A stretch of 64,000 bases of DNA, from positions 620,001 through 684,000 of the forward strand of contig NZ_VBUT01000004.1 in NCBI RefSeq assembly GCF_005863245.1, in the 5' to 3' direction. This stretch comes from Nocardia cyriacigeorgica (GTDB taxonomy: Bacteria > Actinomycetota > Actinomycetes > Mycobacteriales > Mycobacteriaceae). The notes beneath the pieces are model-generated. The model made no database searches. It saw nothing but the letters and a program-made list of their open reading frames with translations, and was not told the origin of the DNA. This document shows positions 1-9,076 of this stretch, piece by piece. Numbering within the stretch: the stretch's first letter is position 1; each line of letters starts with the position of its first letter. The position numbers were made by a program, and so were the translations under genes.

Positions 1-698
<698 letters not shown>

Positions 699-759
699 TC
701 ACAAGCGCCGCCCTGGCGGCAAAGCCGCAAGATTAACGCCGAATCAGGAGCCTGAATCC

Positions 760-788
760 TTGTTGCCAGGTAAGTTACTTGTTATTCT
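760..788 (+). promoter_or_regulatory. Probable promoter of the FadD5-type ligase gene
   Basis: TTGTTG (760-765) and TATTCT (783-788) are separated by 17 bp and fit a vegetative actinobacterial -35/-10 pair. They lie about 70 bp upstream of the chosen ATG. Read by eye only. Confidence 0.4.
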
Positions 789-857
789 TCGCACAGGTTG
801 AGCCCGTCACCACCGCCGGACGCTCCGGCGGCCACCGTGCGGGAGAGGAGTGCCTGG

Positions 858-2426
858 ATGACCACCGGTGTGCAAGCGTTGGACGAGCCGATCAGATCGC
901 GGCGCAATCATTGGAACAACCAGCTCGCGACCCATGCGGCCATGCGGCCGAACGAGGTCGCCGTGCGGTTCCGTGGCGCCGACACCACCTGGCGGCAACT
1001 GCACGAACGCTCGCTGAAGTTCGCCGACGCGCTGGCCCGCCGCGGTGTCGGCTTCGGCGACCGGGTGCTCATCCTGGCGCTGAACTACCCCGAATACCTC
1101 GAATCGGTCTTCGGCATCAATGCCCTCGGCGCCATCGCGGTGCCGGTGAACTTCCGGCTCACCCCGCCCGAGGTCGCCTACATCGCCTCCGACAGCGGCG
1201 CCAAGGTGATCATCACCGATACCGTGCTCCAGCCGCTGGCCGCCGCCGTCCGCGCGCAGGTGGACTCGCTGGAGAACTGCGTGGTCATCGGCGGGCAGTC
1301 CGCTGAGGGCGTGCTCGGCTACGACGAGCTGCTCGCCGAGGACGGGCGGCCGCACACTCCGCTCGACATCCCCGAGGACACGCCGAGCCTGATCATGTAC
1401 ACCTCGGGCACCACCGGCAGCCCCAAGGGCGCGATCCTCTCGCACGCCAATATGAACGCCCAGGCCCTCACCTGCATCAGGGCGCTCGCCATCGATCAGG
1501 AATCGATCGGTTTCTGCACCTCGCCGCTGTTCCACATCGCCGGTTTGGGCAGTCTGGCACCGTATTTCATGCTCGGTGCCAAGACCGTGCTGCATCCGCT
1601 CGGCGCCTTCGACGCCACCGAATTCCTCGACGCGATCGAGGCCGAACAGGCCACCACGGCCTTCTGTGTGCCCGCGCAGTGGCAGCTGATCTGCGCCGAA
1701 CCGACCGTCAAGGAGCGCAAGCTCGCGTTGAAGGCGCTCAGCTGGGGTGCCGCGCCCGCCTCCGACACGGTGCTGAAGGCCATGGCCGAATGCTTCCCGG
1801 ATGCGTTCAACGTCGCGGTATTCGGGCAGACCGAGATGTCGCCGATCACCTGTGTGCTCGAGGGCAAGGACGCGATCCGCAAGCTCGGCTCGGTCGGCAA
1901 GCCCATCCCGACCATCCAGGCCCGCATCGTCGACGACGAGATGAACGATGTCGCACCCGGCGAGGTCGGCGAGATCGTCTATCGCGGGCCGACTCTCATG
2001 CAGGGCTACTGGAACAAGCCCGAGGCCACCGCCGACGCCTTCGCCGGCGGCTGGTTCCACTCCGGTGACCTGGTCCGCCAGGACGAGGAGGGCTTCATCT
2101 ATGTGGTCGACCGCAAGAAGGACATGATCATCTCCGGCGGCGAGAACATCTACTGCGCCGAGGTGGAGAATGTGCTCTTCGCCCACCCGCGCATCCGTGA
2201 GGCCGCCGTCATCGGGCGTCCGCACGAGAAGTGGGGTGAGGTCCCGGTCGCGGTGGTCGCCCTCGCCGACCCGGACGGCGAGCTGACCCTCGCCGAGCTG
2301 GAGCCGTTCCTCAACGAGAACCTGGCCAGGTACAAGCATCCCAAGGAACTGGTGGTGGTTCCGGAGCTGCCGCGCAATGCCAGCGGCAAGGTCGTGAAAG
2401 TCGAGCTGCGCAAGCAGCATTCGTAG
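858..2426 (+). CDS. fadD5: Fatty-acid-CoA ligase, FadD5-like
   Basis: ATP-dependent acyl-CoA synthetase of the AMP-binding superfamily. It activates a fatty acid to the acyl-adenylate and then the CoA thioester. The product is 522 residues. The P-loop YTSGTTGSPKG is near residue 181, GQTEMSP is the A5 motif, and GWFHSGDL with DRKKDMIISGGENIYCAE is the A7/A8 hinge. A C-terminal PRNASGKVVK carries the catalytic lysine. The sequence resembles mycobacterial FadD5, which heads the mce1 operon, but no mce or yrbE gene lies beside it here. ATG 858 is preceded by GAGAGGAG at good spacing; an in-frame TTG at 798 would add 20 residues. Long- versus short-chain preference cannot be read from sequence. 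Confidence 0.88.
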   Translation: MTTGVQALDEPIRSRRNHWNNQLATHAAMRPNEVAVRFRGADTTWRQLHERSLKFADALARRGVGFGDRVLILALNYPEYLESVFGINALGAIAVPVNFRLTPPEVAYIASDSGAKVIITDTVLQPLAAAVRAQVDSLENCVVIGGQSAEGVLGYDELLAEDGRPHTPLDIPEDTPSLIMYTSGTTGSPKGAILSHANMNAQALTCIRALAIDQESIGFCTSPLFHIAGLGSLAPYFMLGAKTVLHPLGAFDATEFLDAIEAEQATTAFCVPAQWQLICAEPTVKERKLALKALSWGAAPASDTVLKAMAECFPDAFNVAVFGQTEMSPITCVLEGKDAIRKLGSVGKPIPTIQARIVDDEMNDVAPGEVGEIVYRGPTLMQGYWNKPEATADAFAGGWFHSGDLVRQDEEGFIYVVDRKKDMIISGGENIYCAEVENVLFAHPRIREAAVIGRPHEKWGEVPVAVVALADPDGELTLAELEPFLNENLARYKHPKELVVVPELPRNASGKVVKVELRKQHS

Positions 2427-2510
2427 GTTTCACGTGAATCCTGTCCGCCGGCTACCGCATTGACGGCGGATCCGGGCCGACACCACCCATGCCGCCCCGG
2501 GGATAGTGCC

Positions 2511-2557
2511 GCCCACCTTTGAGCGACAGCGAAACCCTTTGTCGCTCAGAGGTGGGC
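2511..2557. terminator. Long inverted repeat between convergent genes (bidirectional terminator)
   Basis: Two 18-base arms (2511-2528 and 2540-2557) pair with one mismatch around an 11-base loop. They lie exactly between the convergent fadD5-like gene and the flippase-like gene. There is no T-run on either side, as is common for actinobacterial terminators. Confidence 0.65.
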
Positions 2558-2579
2558 GCAACTATGTACCCGTCCGGGC

Positions 2580-5063
2580 TCAGATCATGTTCTTGTTCGT
2601 CATCCAGCGCATGACCTGCCAGCCGCAGAACACCGGCAACCAGCAGGTCAGCACGCGATACAGCAGCACCGACGGGACCGCGACCGCGGCGGGCAGCCCG
2701 AATGCGGCCAGACCACCGATCAGCGCCGCTTCCACCGCGCCGACACCACCCGGCGTCGGCGCCGCCGAGGCGAGGGTGCCGCCGATCATGGTGACGATGG
2801 TGACGGTGACGAAGGTGGTTCCGCCGCCGAACGCCTCCACACTGGCCCACAGCGCCAGCGCCTGACCCAGCGTCAGCGCCGCACAGCCGGCGATGATGAT
2901 GGCGAACCGCTTCGGATCCTTCGCCAGATCGGCCAGCTCACCGAGCACCTCCTGCAACTGCGGCCGCACCGAATGGTTGAGCCAGCGCCGCAGTTTCGGC
3001 ACGAACATGAAGGTGCCGATGATGCCGACGCCTACTCCGGCGAGCAGGTACAGGATGGTCTCGTCTGGCACGAAATGCGACAGATCCGCCGAGGTCCCCG
3101 CCGCGATACTGAAGAACACCAGCAGGCTGATATGGGTGATCACCTGCACGGCCTGCTGCAACGCCACCGCCGCCGTCGCGCGGACCGCGCCGAGCCCGCC
3201 CTTCTGCAAGAACCGCACACTCAACGCCAGCCCGCCCACCCGCGCCGGGGTGGTGGTCGCGGCAAAGGTGTTGGCTACCTGCATGATCACCAGGTTGCGG
3301 AAGCTCACCACACCCGAAGCGCACGCCCACAGGGCGGCCGCGGTGCCGATATAGGTCAGCGTCGACAACGCCAGACCGGCCAGCGCCCACCACCAGTTCG
3401 CGGTGCGCAGCTGACTGAAGAAGGTCGGCACCGCGCTGATGAACGGATACGCCACGTAGACCAGGCCGATCAGCAGCACCAGCTGGATGATGCTCTTGCG
3501 GCTGAACCGGGTGATCTGCTCGGCCTCGATGCGGTCCTGGCCGGTCTGTTTGCGCACCTCGTCGCGCGTGCCCGACATCACCGACTTCCAGTCCGGCACC
3601 GATTTGCGGATCCCGGACGGCATCCCGGATCTGGTCAGTCTGCGCGAGGCGGTGAGCACCGCCTTCTCACCCAGACTTTCGATCGCGGCGCGCACCGCGG
3701 CCTCACGGCCGAAGATCGACGCCGTCGAGACCAGCAGTTGCGCCACATCGGACTGGATCTGCGCGTCGGAGGCGCCGAGCTCGGCGCCGATGAACCCACC
3801 GAAGCGGGCGACGCCGTCCTCGACCCGGATCTCGTCGGGGCGCAGGTCGCCGAGGGCGATCTGGCGCCGGTGCAGCGAATCCAGCGACTGCCACAGCCCG
3901 GGCAGCACCTCCTCGTCGAGTTCGGTCAGCGGCCGGCCGTGCGGCACCGTATGCGCGTACAGCATCCACCCGCGATCCAGCGAGGCCACCGCCACCGGCG
4001 CGTGCGCCGCCATGCCCAGATCACCGACCGCGATCGCCATCAGCGCCCGGTGCTCGACCGCGCGATGCATCGAACCGTGCAGCGGCGCGGTCTCGCTGGA
4101 ACGGAACGTCAGCCAGCGCCACACCTGGCGCAGCGCGCCGTGACTGCGCTGATTCTTGCCGTACAGCTCGACGGTGAGCCGCCGCTCCGGCCCGGTCACC
4201 GCCGCCGACAGCAACAGCGGCCCCGGACCCGACGGCCGCACCACGGTGAACGCGGTGACGGTGAACCCGCGCTTGGCCAGCACCCGCACCGCCGCGTCGA
4301 GCGGAACCTCGAGCGCCGGCGTGCCGACCACCAGCACGATCACCGCGCCCACCAGCCAGCCCACCGCGAGCCCGAACATCGCCCGCGCCGGCACGACGGT
4401 ACTGACCACCAGGTGGATCGGCGCGAAGGCCAGCAGCAGAAACCACATCCAGCGCCGGGCCCGGTCCGGCAGCCACGGACTCGACACCGTCAGCACCGCG
4501 GCCAGCATCGCGATCCAGCGCGGATCGTCGAGGAACTGCTGCAAGAAGGTGTTGTCGAGCTTGTCCGGCACCTGCAGATGCCATTTCGGTGCCGACAGGC
4601 CCGTCCCGGTGATCGACAGCAGCAGGCCGGCCACCAGTCCCGCCGCCGCGTATCCGGCCATCAGTTTCCACTGCTTGCCGAGCACCAGCTCGATCAGAAT
4701 GGCGAAGGGCAGGATCAGGATGGCGATGCCGTAGAGCAGATAGACCAGGTTGGATTGGTCGGGATTGAGGAATCCGACGATATTGGAGACCGAACGTTCC
4801 AGCGCCAGCCACTCCGGCCGGGTGATCAGCGAACCCGCGATCACCACCCCGACCCCGATCGCGGCGAGTACGACACGGATGATGTCACTGGTGCGCCGGG
4901 TCAACGGCTGCAGCAGGCTGCCCGTGACCGGGATGTCCCGCCCATCGACTCGCATGTCGTATCGGTACTTTCGGATCGAGTTGAAGCTACGCCGGCCACC
5001 CTCGCTCACTGCAGGTGAGTATGCAGGAGGCCGAGGCGGACGATACACACCAACACGCCGCAC
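2580..5063 (-). CDS. Large membrane protein with pseudokinase-like domain and C-terminal UPF0104/LPG-flippase domain
   Basis: A polytopic protein of up to 827 residues. Residues about 60-260 hold the first membrane bundle. Residues about 280-490 form a soluble domain resembling a RIO/APH protein kinase: a hydrophobic strand with ELYGKNQ, then LHRRQIALGDLRPDEIRVEDG where kinases have the HGDLxxxN loop. The expected DFG aspartate is replaced (RFGGFIG), so it looks catalytically dead. Residues about 530-820 match the UPF0104 / lysylphosphatidylglycerol synthase transmembrane (flippase) family, ending in a TPGGVGAVEAALIGG motif. No aminoacyl-transferase domain follows, so lipid translocation is more likely than lysylation. 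The start is uncertain: GTG 5063 is the longest, GTG 5009 and ATG 4955 are alternatives, and none has a convincing ribosome site. Confidence 0.75.
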   Translation of the reverse strand: MRRVGVYRPPRPPAYSPAVSEGGRRSFNSIRKYRYDMRVDGRDIPVTGSLLQPLTRRTSDIIRVVLAAIGVGVVIAGSLITRPEWLALERSVSNIVGFLNPDQSNLVYLLYGIAILILPFAILIELVLGKQWKLMAGYAAAGLVAGLLLSITGTGLSAPKWHLQVPDKLDNTFLQQFLDDPRWIAMLAAVLTVSSPWLPDRARRWMWFLLLAFAPIHLVVSTVVPARAMFGLAVGWLVGAVIVLVVGTPALEVPLDAAVRVLAKRGFTVTAFTVVRPSGPGPLLLSAAVTGPERRLTVELYGKNQRSHGALRQVWRWLTFRSSETAPLHGSMHRAVEHRALMAIAVGDLGMAAHAPVAVASLDRGWMLYAHTVPHGRPLTELDEEVLPGLWQSLDSLHRRQIALGDLRPDEIRVEDGVARFGGFIGAELGASDAQIQSDVAQLLVSTASIFGREAAVRAAIESLGEKAVLTASRRLTRSGMPSGIRKSVPDWKSVMSGTRDEVRKQTGQDRIEAEQITRFSRKSIIQLVLLIGLVYVAYPFISAVPTFFSQLRTANWWWALAGLALSTLTYIGTAAALWACASGVVSFRNLVIMQVANTFAATTTPARVGGLALSVRFLQKGGLGAVRATAAVALQQAVQVITHISLLVFFSIAAGTSADLSHFVPDETILYLLAGVGVGIIGTFMFVPKLRRWLNHSVRPQLQEVLGELADLAKDPKRFAIIIAGCAALTLGQALALWASVEAFGGGTTFVTVTIVTMIGGTLASAAPTPGGVGAVEAALIGGLAAFGLPAAVAVPSVLLYRVLTCWLPVFCGWQVMRWMTNKNMI

Positions 5064-5118
5064 CGATGTCCGGCGATCGGTTGCCCAGACAGACGCGAAG
5101 TGGTAACGGCGGTGGCGG

Positions 5119-5883
5119 CTAGGCCCCAGCCGTGCGAGCGTGCCGTCCGACCGGAGCGCCGGTCGGCGGGACCACGCTGAACACGGTGCCCGTCATCTCG
5201 CCGCTGTCGAGCTCGACGATGGCGCGCACGACCTTCGAGGTGGGGATGGATCCGGGGAAGGCGTCCGGCGCGATCGCGTTGACCCGCACGCCGAACTCGT
5301 CGAACTCGTCGGCCAGATGGCGGGTCAGTTTGTTGAGCGCGGCCTTGGAGGTGCCGTACAGCGTCTGACCACCGAAAACCTCCGGGCCGGACATGCTGGA
5401 CACATTGACGATATTGCGGTTGTTCGCCCGGTTGCCCGCGTCATCGTGCAGCCAGGACCGCTGCGCGAGCCGCGTCGCCAGCCGCAGCGGCACCTCGACG
5501 TTCAGTGCGAACACCGGTCCGAACGCGTCGAGTGCGGCGTCGCCGTCGACCACACCCAGCGGGTGCAGCGCCATGTTCGCGGCGTTGTTCACCAGCAGGT
5601 CCACCCGCCCGAACTTGGCCAGCGTCAGATCGACGACCCGCTCCGGCTCGCCCGCCTCGGTCAGGTCCGAGCGCACGATGAACACCCGCGACGCGTTCTG
5701 CGGGACCTCCCGCTCCGGGTCGAGTGGATCGACGAACCACTCCTCCTGAGACGGCGCCGCCGGCACCCGATTGCGGCAGACCGCGACGATGTCGTAGTGG
5801 GTGTAGAGCGAGCGGCAGAACGCGTCACCAAGCCTGCCGCCCGCGCCGGTGATCAGGCAGACGCGGCGCTCACCATTGGACAA
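5119..5883 (-). CDS. Short-chain dehydrogenase/reductase
   Basis: NAD(P)-dependent oxidoreductase with a classical SDR Rossmann fold, 254 residues. The cofactor motif TGAGGRLG is at residues 12-19, NNAAN at 99-103, the active-site serine in NVSSMSG near 162, and YGTSK supplies Tyr176 and Lys180. An insert near residues 42-65 carrying EEWFVDPLDPERE is unusual for a minimal SDR. The start ATG lies inside the end of the upstream 2OG-oxygenase gene (14-base overlap), so the two are translationally coupled and probably work on one substrate. Substrate unknown. Confidence 0.85.
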   Translation of the reverse strand: MSNGERRVCLITGAGGRLGDAFCRSLYTHYDIVAVCRNRVPAAPSQEEWFVDPLDPEREVPQNASRVFIVRSDLTEAGEPERVVDLTLAKFGRVDLLVNNAANMALHPLGVVDGDAALDAFGPVFALNVEVPLRLATRLAQRSWLHDDAGNRANNRNIVNVSSMSGPEVFGGQTLYGTSKAALNKLTRHLADEFDEFGVRVNAIAPDAFPGSIPTSKVVRAIVELDSGEMTGTVFSVVPPTGAPVGRHARTAGA

Positions 5884-6652
5884 TGCGGTCTCCTCCCCAA
5901 CGCCGCACCACGTCGGCCTTCGGCCGGTGCAGCCACATCACCACACAGTTGCGTTCGGCGGTATTGGCACCGGCGAAGGCATGCCATGAGCGCGGTGTGC
6001 ATTCGAACATCACCAGCGAATTGTTCAGCGGCGGAACCAGTTTCGCCGGGCGCGCACCGCGCTCACCCCGGCTGAACAGCGCTGTCTCACCGCCGCCGCC
6101 CGGCTCCCATGGATCGTTGGCCAGATAGAACAGCAGCGTGACCGCCCGCACCGTCTCCCGTGCCGCGATATCGGTGCTGCGGGGGCCGGTCTTGGTGTCG
6201 ACGCTCGGTTCGGGGACGCGCACCTCACCCGGTCCGGGGGCGGCGCCGGCGAACCAGGCCGGGGCGAGGTCGTTGTGCGGCCAGCCGCGCGGGCTGTCGA
6301 CCGGATGGCTGTGCAGTGACGCCTCGACGTCACCGGTCGCCTCGACTCCGGCCACACCGGCGATCATGTCGTGCCATTCGCGGGACTGGAACACCGCGAG
6401 CGGGCCGTTGCTCAGTTCGGTCAGCCGAATACCGCTGGCCCCATAGTTGTCGGCGACCTTGGCGAAGCGATCGGCGTGCTCGCGGCGGGCGCGGTCGAAC
6501 TCGTCGGCCAAGCGGCGATAGAACTCCGGCGCGAACACATCACGCGCGTAGACGTGCGGAAACGGCTCGGTGCGGCGAATCCAGTGCCGGCTGCCGAGCA
6601 GGTCCGCGAACCATTGCGGGGCGGCGGCACGCCGCTCCGATTCCCCTGCCAC
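5870..6652 (-). CDS. 2-oxoglutarate/Fe(II)-dependent oxygenase (prolyl-4-hydroxylase-like)
   Basis: A 260-residue double-stranded beta-helix dioxygenase that couples 2-oxoglutarate decarboxylation to hydroxylation of an unknown substrate. The iron facial triad is visible as His126-x-Asp128 (HND) and His224 (in RSWHAFAG). A basic residue near 234 suits 2-oxoglutarate binding, and GGGGETALFS precedes the second half of the jelly roll. Two in-frame GTGs (6658 and 6652) follow the ribosome site GGGAGG; 6652 has the better spacing. It overlaps the SDR gene downstream and is divergent from the SGNH esterase, which suggests a small modification cluster for a sugar, peptide or lipid. Confidence 0.8.
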   Translation of the reverse strand: MAGESERRAAAPQWFADLLGSRHWIRRTEPFPHVYARDVFAPEFYRRLADEFDRARREHADRFAKVADNYGASGIRLTELSNGPLAVFQSREWHDMIAGVAGVEATGDVEASLHSHPVDSPRGWPHNDLAPAWFAGAAPGPGEVRVPEPSVDTKTGPRSTDIAARETVRAVTLLFYLANDPWEPGGGGETALFSRGERGARPAKLVPPLNNSLVMFECTPRSWHAFAGANTAERNCVVMWLHRPKADVVRRWGGDRIVQW

Positions 6653-6736
6653 GATCACTCCCTCCCGAACGAACACCGCGATCTTATTGCACGGCCGCGC
6701 AGGCGCACGTCCGCAGTGCGAGGGCATGATCATCGG

Positions 6737-7336
6737 GTGAGTCGCGATACCCGTATCTGTTTCGTCGGTGATTCTTTCGTCGCAGGCGTCGGTGACCCGT
6801 CGGCGCTCGGCTGGGCCGGACGCCTGGTCGCCGACGCGCACGCCTGCGGGCATCCGGTGACCGCGTACAACCTCGGCGTGCGCAGGCAGACCTCCACCGA
6901 GATCCGGGCGCGCTGGCTCGCCGAATGTGTGCCGCGCTTCCCCGATGACGTCGACGCGCGGGTGGTGTTCTCCTTCGGCGTCAACGACACCATGGTCGAC
7001 AACGGCCGGCCACGCGTCGACGCCACCGATTCGGTCGCCAATCTGACCGCCTTGCTCGCCGAGGCCGCCGACCGCGGCTGGCCGGTGCTGGTCGTCGCAC
7101 CGCCACCGATCGACGACGACGAGCACAATGCCCGCACCGCGGCTCTCGACGCCCGTTTCGCCGCCCTCTGCGCCACCGCTGCCGTTCCCTATGTCCGCAC
7201 CCATCAGCCGCTCAGTACCCACCCGGTCTGGCGGCACGAGGTCCGCATCGGCGACGGTGCGCATCCGGGGGCCGACGGGTACGCGGTGCTGGCGGAGCTG
7301 ATCCGGCCCGAGTGGCGAGAGTGGCTGGCGCACTGA
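6737..7336 (+). CDS. SGNH/GDSL-family esterase
   Basis: A 199-residue serine esterase or acetylesterase of the SGNH hydrolase superfamily. Block I GDSF (residues 11-14) carries the nucleophile, NLGVRRQT supplies the block II glycine, GVND is at 81-84, and DGAHPGADGY near the C-terminus gives the Asp-His pair. No signal peptide is seen, so it is cytoplasmic. GTG 6737 starts with the first conserved strand. A CATGAT hexamer six bases upstream could be a -10 box for a leaderless transcript. It is divergent from the 2OG-oxygenase/SDR pair. Confidence 0.82.
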   Translation: MSRDTRICFVGDSFVAGVGDPSALGWAGRLVADAHACGHPVTAYNLGVRRQTSTEIRARWLAECVPRFPDDVDARVVFSFGVNDTMVDNGRPRVDATDSVANLTALLAEAADRGWPVLVVAPPPIDDDEHNARTAALDARFAALCATAAVPYVRTHQPLSTHPVWRHEVRIGDGAHPGADGYAVLAELIRPEWREWLAH

Positions 7337-7423
7337 GCTGTACCGTCGGCCGCGATGATCTGCGTGGCATGCGGAATCGTCTGGCCCGGGTTGATGGTCC
7401 GGGGTAGTACTCACGCCGCCCCG

Positions 7424-7438
7424 ATTGTCTGGGACAAT
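7424..7438. promoter_or_regulatory. Perfect 6-3-6 palindrome sharing its core with the GntR promoter
   Basis: ATTGTC-TGG-GACAAT is a perfect inverted repeat in the 176-bp gap between the convergent SGNH and UbiB-family genes. The core GTCTGGGAC recurs at 9044-9052 in front of the GntR gene. Nothing else is recognised in the gap apart from a small TGGTGACCA palindrome near 7452. Confidence 0.4.
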
Positions 7439-7512
7439 TTGCCTAGAAGTTTGGTGACCAGGCCGAATCCAATCGGCTACCGGGATCGGCAGCCGGGTCC
7501 GCGCGCTGGAAC

Positions 7513-8979
7513 TCAGCTGATCGGTAACTGCCGCACAACCCGCAACCGCCGCTGCGCGCCCGGATCGCCGTGTCCTTCGGTCAGCGTTCCCGCCCGCTCG
7601 AACACCTCGCCCAGGAACGGCAGCGCCCGGACCACCTCGTCCAGATAGGACACCTCGGCCTCGAGCTGGCTCAACGCCCCGATCAGCGTCAGTCCGGCCC
7701 TGGCGAACGGCGTGAACGGCGCGGGCATGGCCAGTTCCCGCACCACATTCGACAGGCGCGGATTCGTCGTGCGCAACACCTGCCGGCGCAACCAGCGCGT
7801 GGTCAGGTGGAAGGTGCTGTGCTGCAATGGCTCCCCGCATTCGCCGAGCGCGGATACCAGCGCGTCGGCATCGAGCGGATGGCTCGGATCGACGAAGCCG
7901 TGCGCCCGCACCGCGGCTTCGAGTTCGGCCGGTCCGCCGGTGAAGAAGGCATCGCAGAAATCGTAGGCGAGGGCGCGGAATTCGATCGGCCATGGCGAAC
8001 AAGCGCCGAAATCGACGATGCCGAGCCGCCCATCGGGAAGCAACCGGAAATTGCCCGGATGCGGATCACCGTAGAGCAGATCGTGCTGCCAGCCCGACAG
8101 GACGAAGCGCGTCATCAGCATGCCGACCCGGTCGCGTTCGGACCTGCTGCCGGAGGCGATGATTCGCGATACCGGGGTGCCGTCGAGCCATTCGGTGATC
8201 AAAACATCGCCGCGCTGTTCGACCACCGCGGGAATGTGGAACTCCGGTGCGCCGGCGTAGGCGGTGGCGAAGGCCTGCTGATTGGCGGCCTCCGCGCCGT
8301 AATCGAGTTCGTCGCGCACACACTCGCAGATCGCCTCGGTGACCGCCTTGACGTCGGCGCCGGGCAGGAACACCGATGCCAGGGTCGAGATCCGCCGCAG
8401 CTGCGTCAGATCCGTCTCCACTGCCGCCCGCCCGCCGGGGTACATGATCTTGACCGCCACCGGCCTGCCGTCGTGCCACACTCCCCGATGCACCTGACCG
8501 ATGGAGGCGGCAGCGGCACGGCGATCGTCGAACTCGCGGAACGCGCCCCGCCAGCCGCCGCCCATGTTCGCCGCCATCGCCGCATCGACGGTCGGGGGCA
8601 GCATGATCGGCGCCGCATCCTGTAACCGTGTCAGCGCGATTCGATAGGGATCAGCTATATCTTCGGGCAAGGCGAGCTGATAAATGGACAGCAGCTGGCC
8701 GAGTTTGGTCGCGCAACCCTTGAGTTCGCCGAGCACCTCGAAGATGTGCTGGGCGGTTCGCAACTGGATCTCCCGATCCACCTCCGCCGCCGAACGGCCG
8801 AGCGCGCGGCGCCCCGCCCCGGCCGCGCGCCGCCCCGCATAGGCCACCGGAAGGGCCGCCAGCCTGGCGTTGCGCGCCGCCCGGCTCATCGGCGGGGTGC
8901 CGTCGGGGCGAGCCGGAAACAGGCCGGAACGGCCCGTCGCCAGGCCTGCTGCCCGGCCCTTGCCCCATCGAGTGGTCAT
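7513..8979 (-). CDS. ABC1/UbiB-family atypical kinase (AarF-like)
   Basis: A 488-residue member of the ABC1/ADCK/UbiB protein-kinase-like family, whose members support isoprenoid-lipid or quinone metabolism and bind ATP. The family signature KLGQ is at residues 92-95, the alanine-rich AAASIGQVH nucleotide loop near 155, the VAVKI lysine near 175, YGDPHPGNF near 297 and the metal-binding VDFG near 312. No membrane segment is evident at the C-terminus. It is transcribed divergently from the GntR regulator, with a short shared promoter region, so that regulator may control it. This genome makes menaquinone (menC at the window end), but a specific role is not shown. Confidence 0.85.
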   Translation of the reverse strand: MTTRWGKGRAAGLATGRSGLFPARPDGTPPMSRAARNARLAALPVAYAGRRAAGAGRRALGRSAAEVDREIQLRTAQHIFEVLGELKGCATKLGQLLSIYQLALPEDIADPYRIALTRLQDAAPIMLPPTVDAAMAANMGGGWRGAFREFDDRRAAAASIGQVHRGVWHDGRPVAVKIMYPGGRAAVETDLTQLRRISTLASVFLPGADVKAVTEAICECVRDELDYGAEAANQQAFATAYAGAPEFHIPAVVEQRGDVLITEWLDGTPVSRIIASGSRSERDRVGMLMTRFVLSGWQHDLLYGDPHPGNFRLLPDGRLGIVDFGACSPWPIEFRALAYDFCDAFFTGGPAELEAAVRAHGFVDPSHPLDADALVSALGECGEPLQHSTFHLTTRWLRRQVLRTTNPRLSNVVRELAMPAPFTPFARAGLTLIGALSQLEAEVSYLDEVVRALPFLGEVFERAGTLTEGHGDPGAQRRLRVVRQLPIS

Positions 8980-9037
8980 GATTCACCTCACACTGCGCCG
9001 CCCCGTAGTATCCATGTGCAGTCTGGCACATTGCGCC

Positions 9038-9052
9038 TAGACTGTCTGGGAC
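9038..9052 (+). promoter_or_regulatory. -10 box overlapped by operator-like GTCTGGGAC before the GntR gene
   Basis: TAGACT (9038-9043) looks like a -10 hexamer and is directly followed by GTCTGGGAC (9044-9052), the core of the palindrome at 7424. A GntR protein bound here would block its own promoter and possibly the divergent UbiB-family gene. Confidence 0.4.
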
Positions 9053-9076
9053 GTATTACGAAGGTGAGGGTGCAGG

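Noticed and set aside
807..2420. Long minus-strand open frame of 537 codons opposite the acyl-CoA ligase
   Set aside because: It is a shadow of the high-GC coding strand; the product is low-complexity with many His/Arg/Asp and no domain, while the plus strand has full AMP-ligase motifs.
2973..5018. Plus-strand open frame of 681 codons opposite the flippase-like gene
   Set aside because: Gln/Arg/His-rich shadow translation; the minus strand shows coherent membrane helices.
858..5063. An mce1-type locus next to the FadD5-like gene
   Set aside because: No yrbE or mce genes are found on either side.
6653..8002. N-terminal extension that would make the 2OG-oxygenase 710 residues long
   Set aside because: The extension crosses the SGNH gene on the other strand and has no domain; a good ribosome site lies at GTG 6652.
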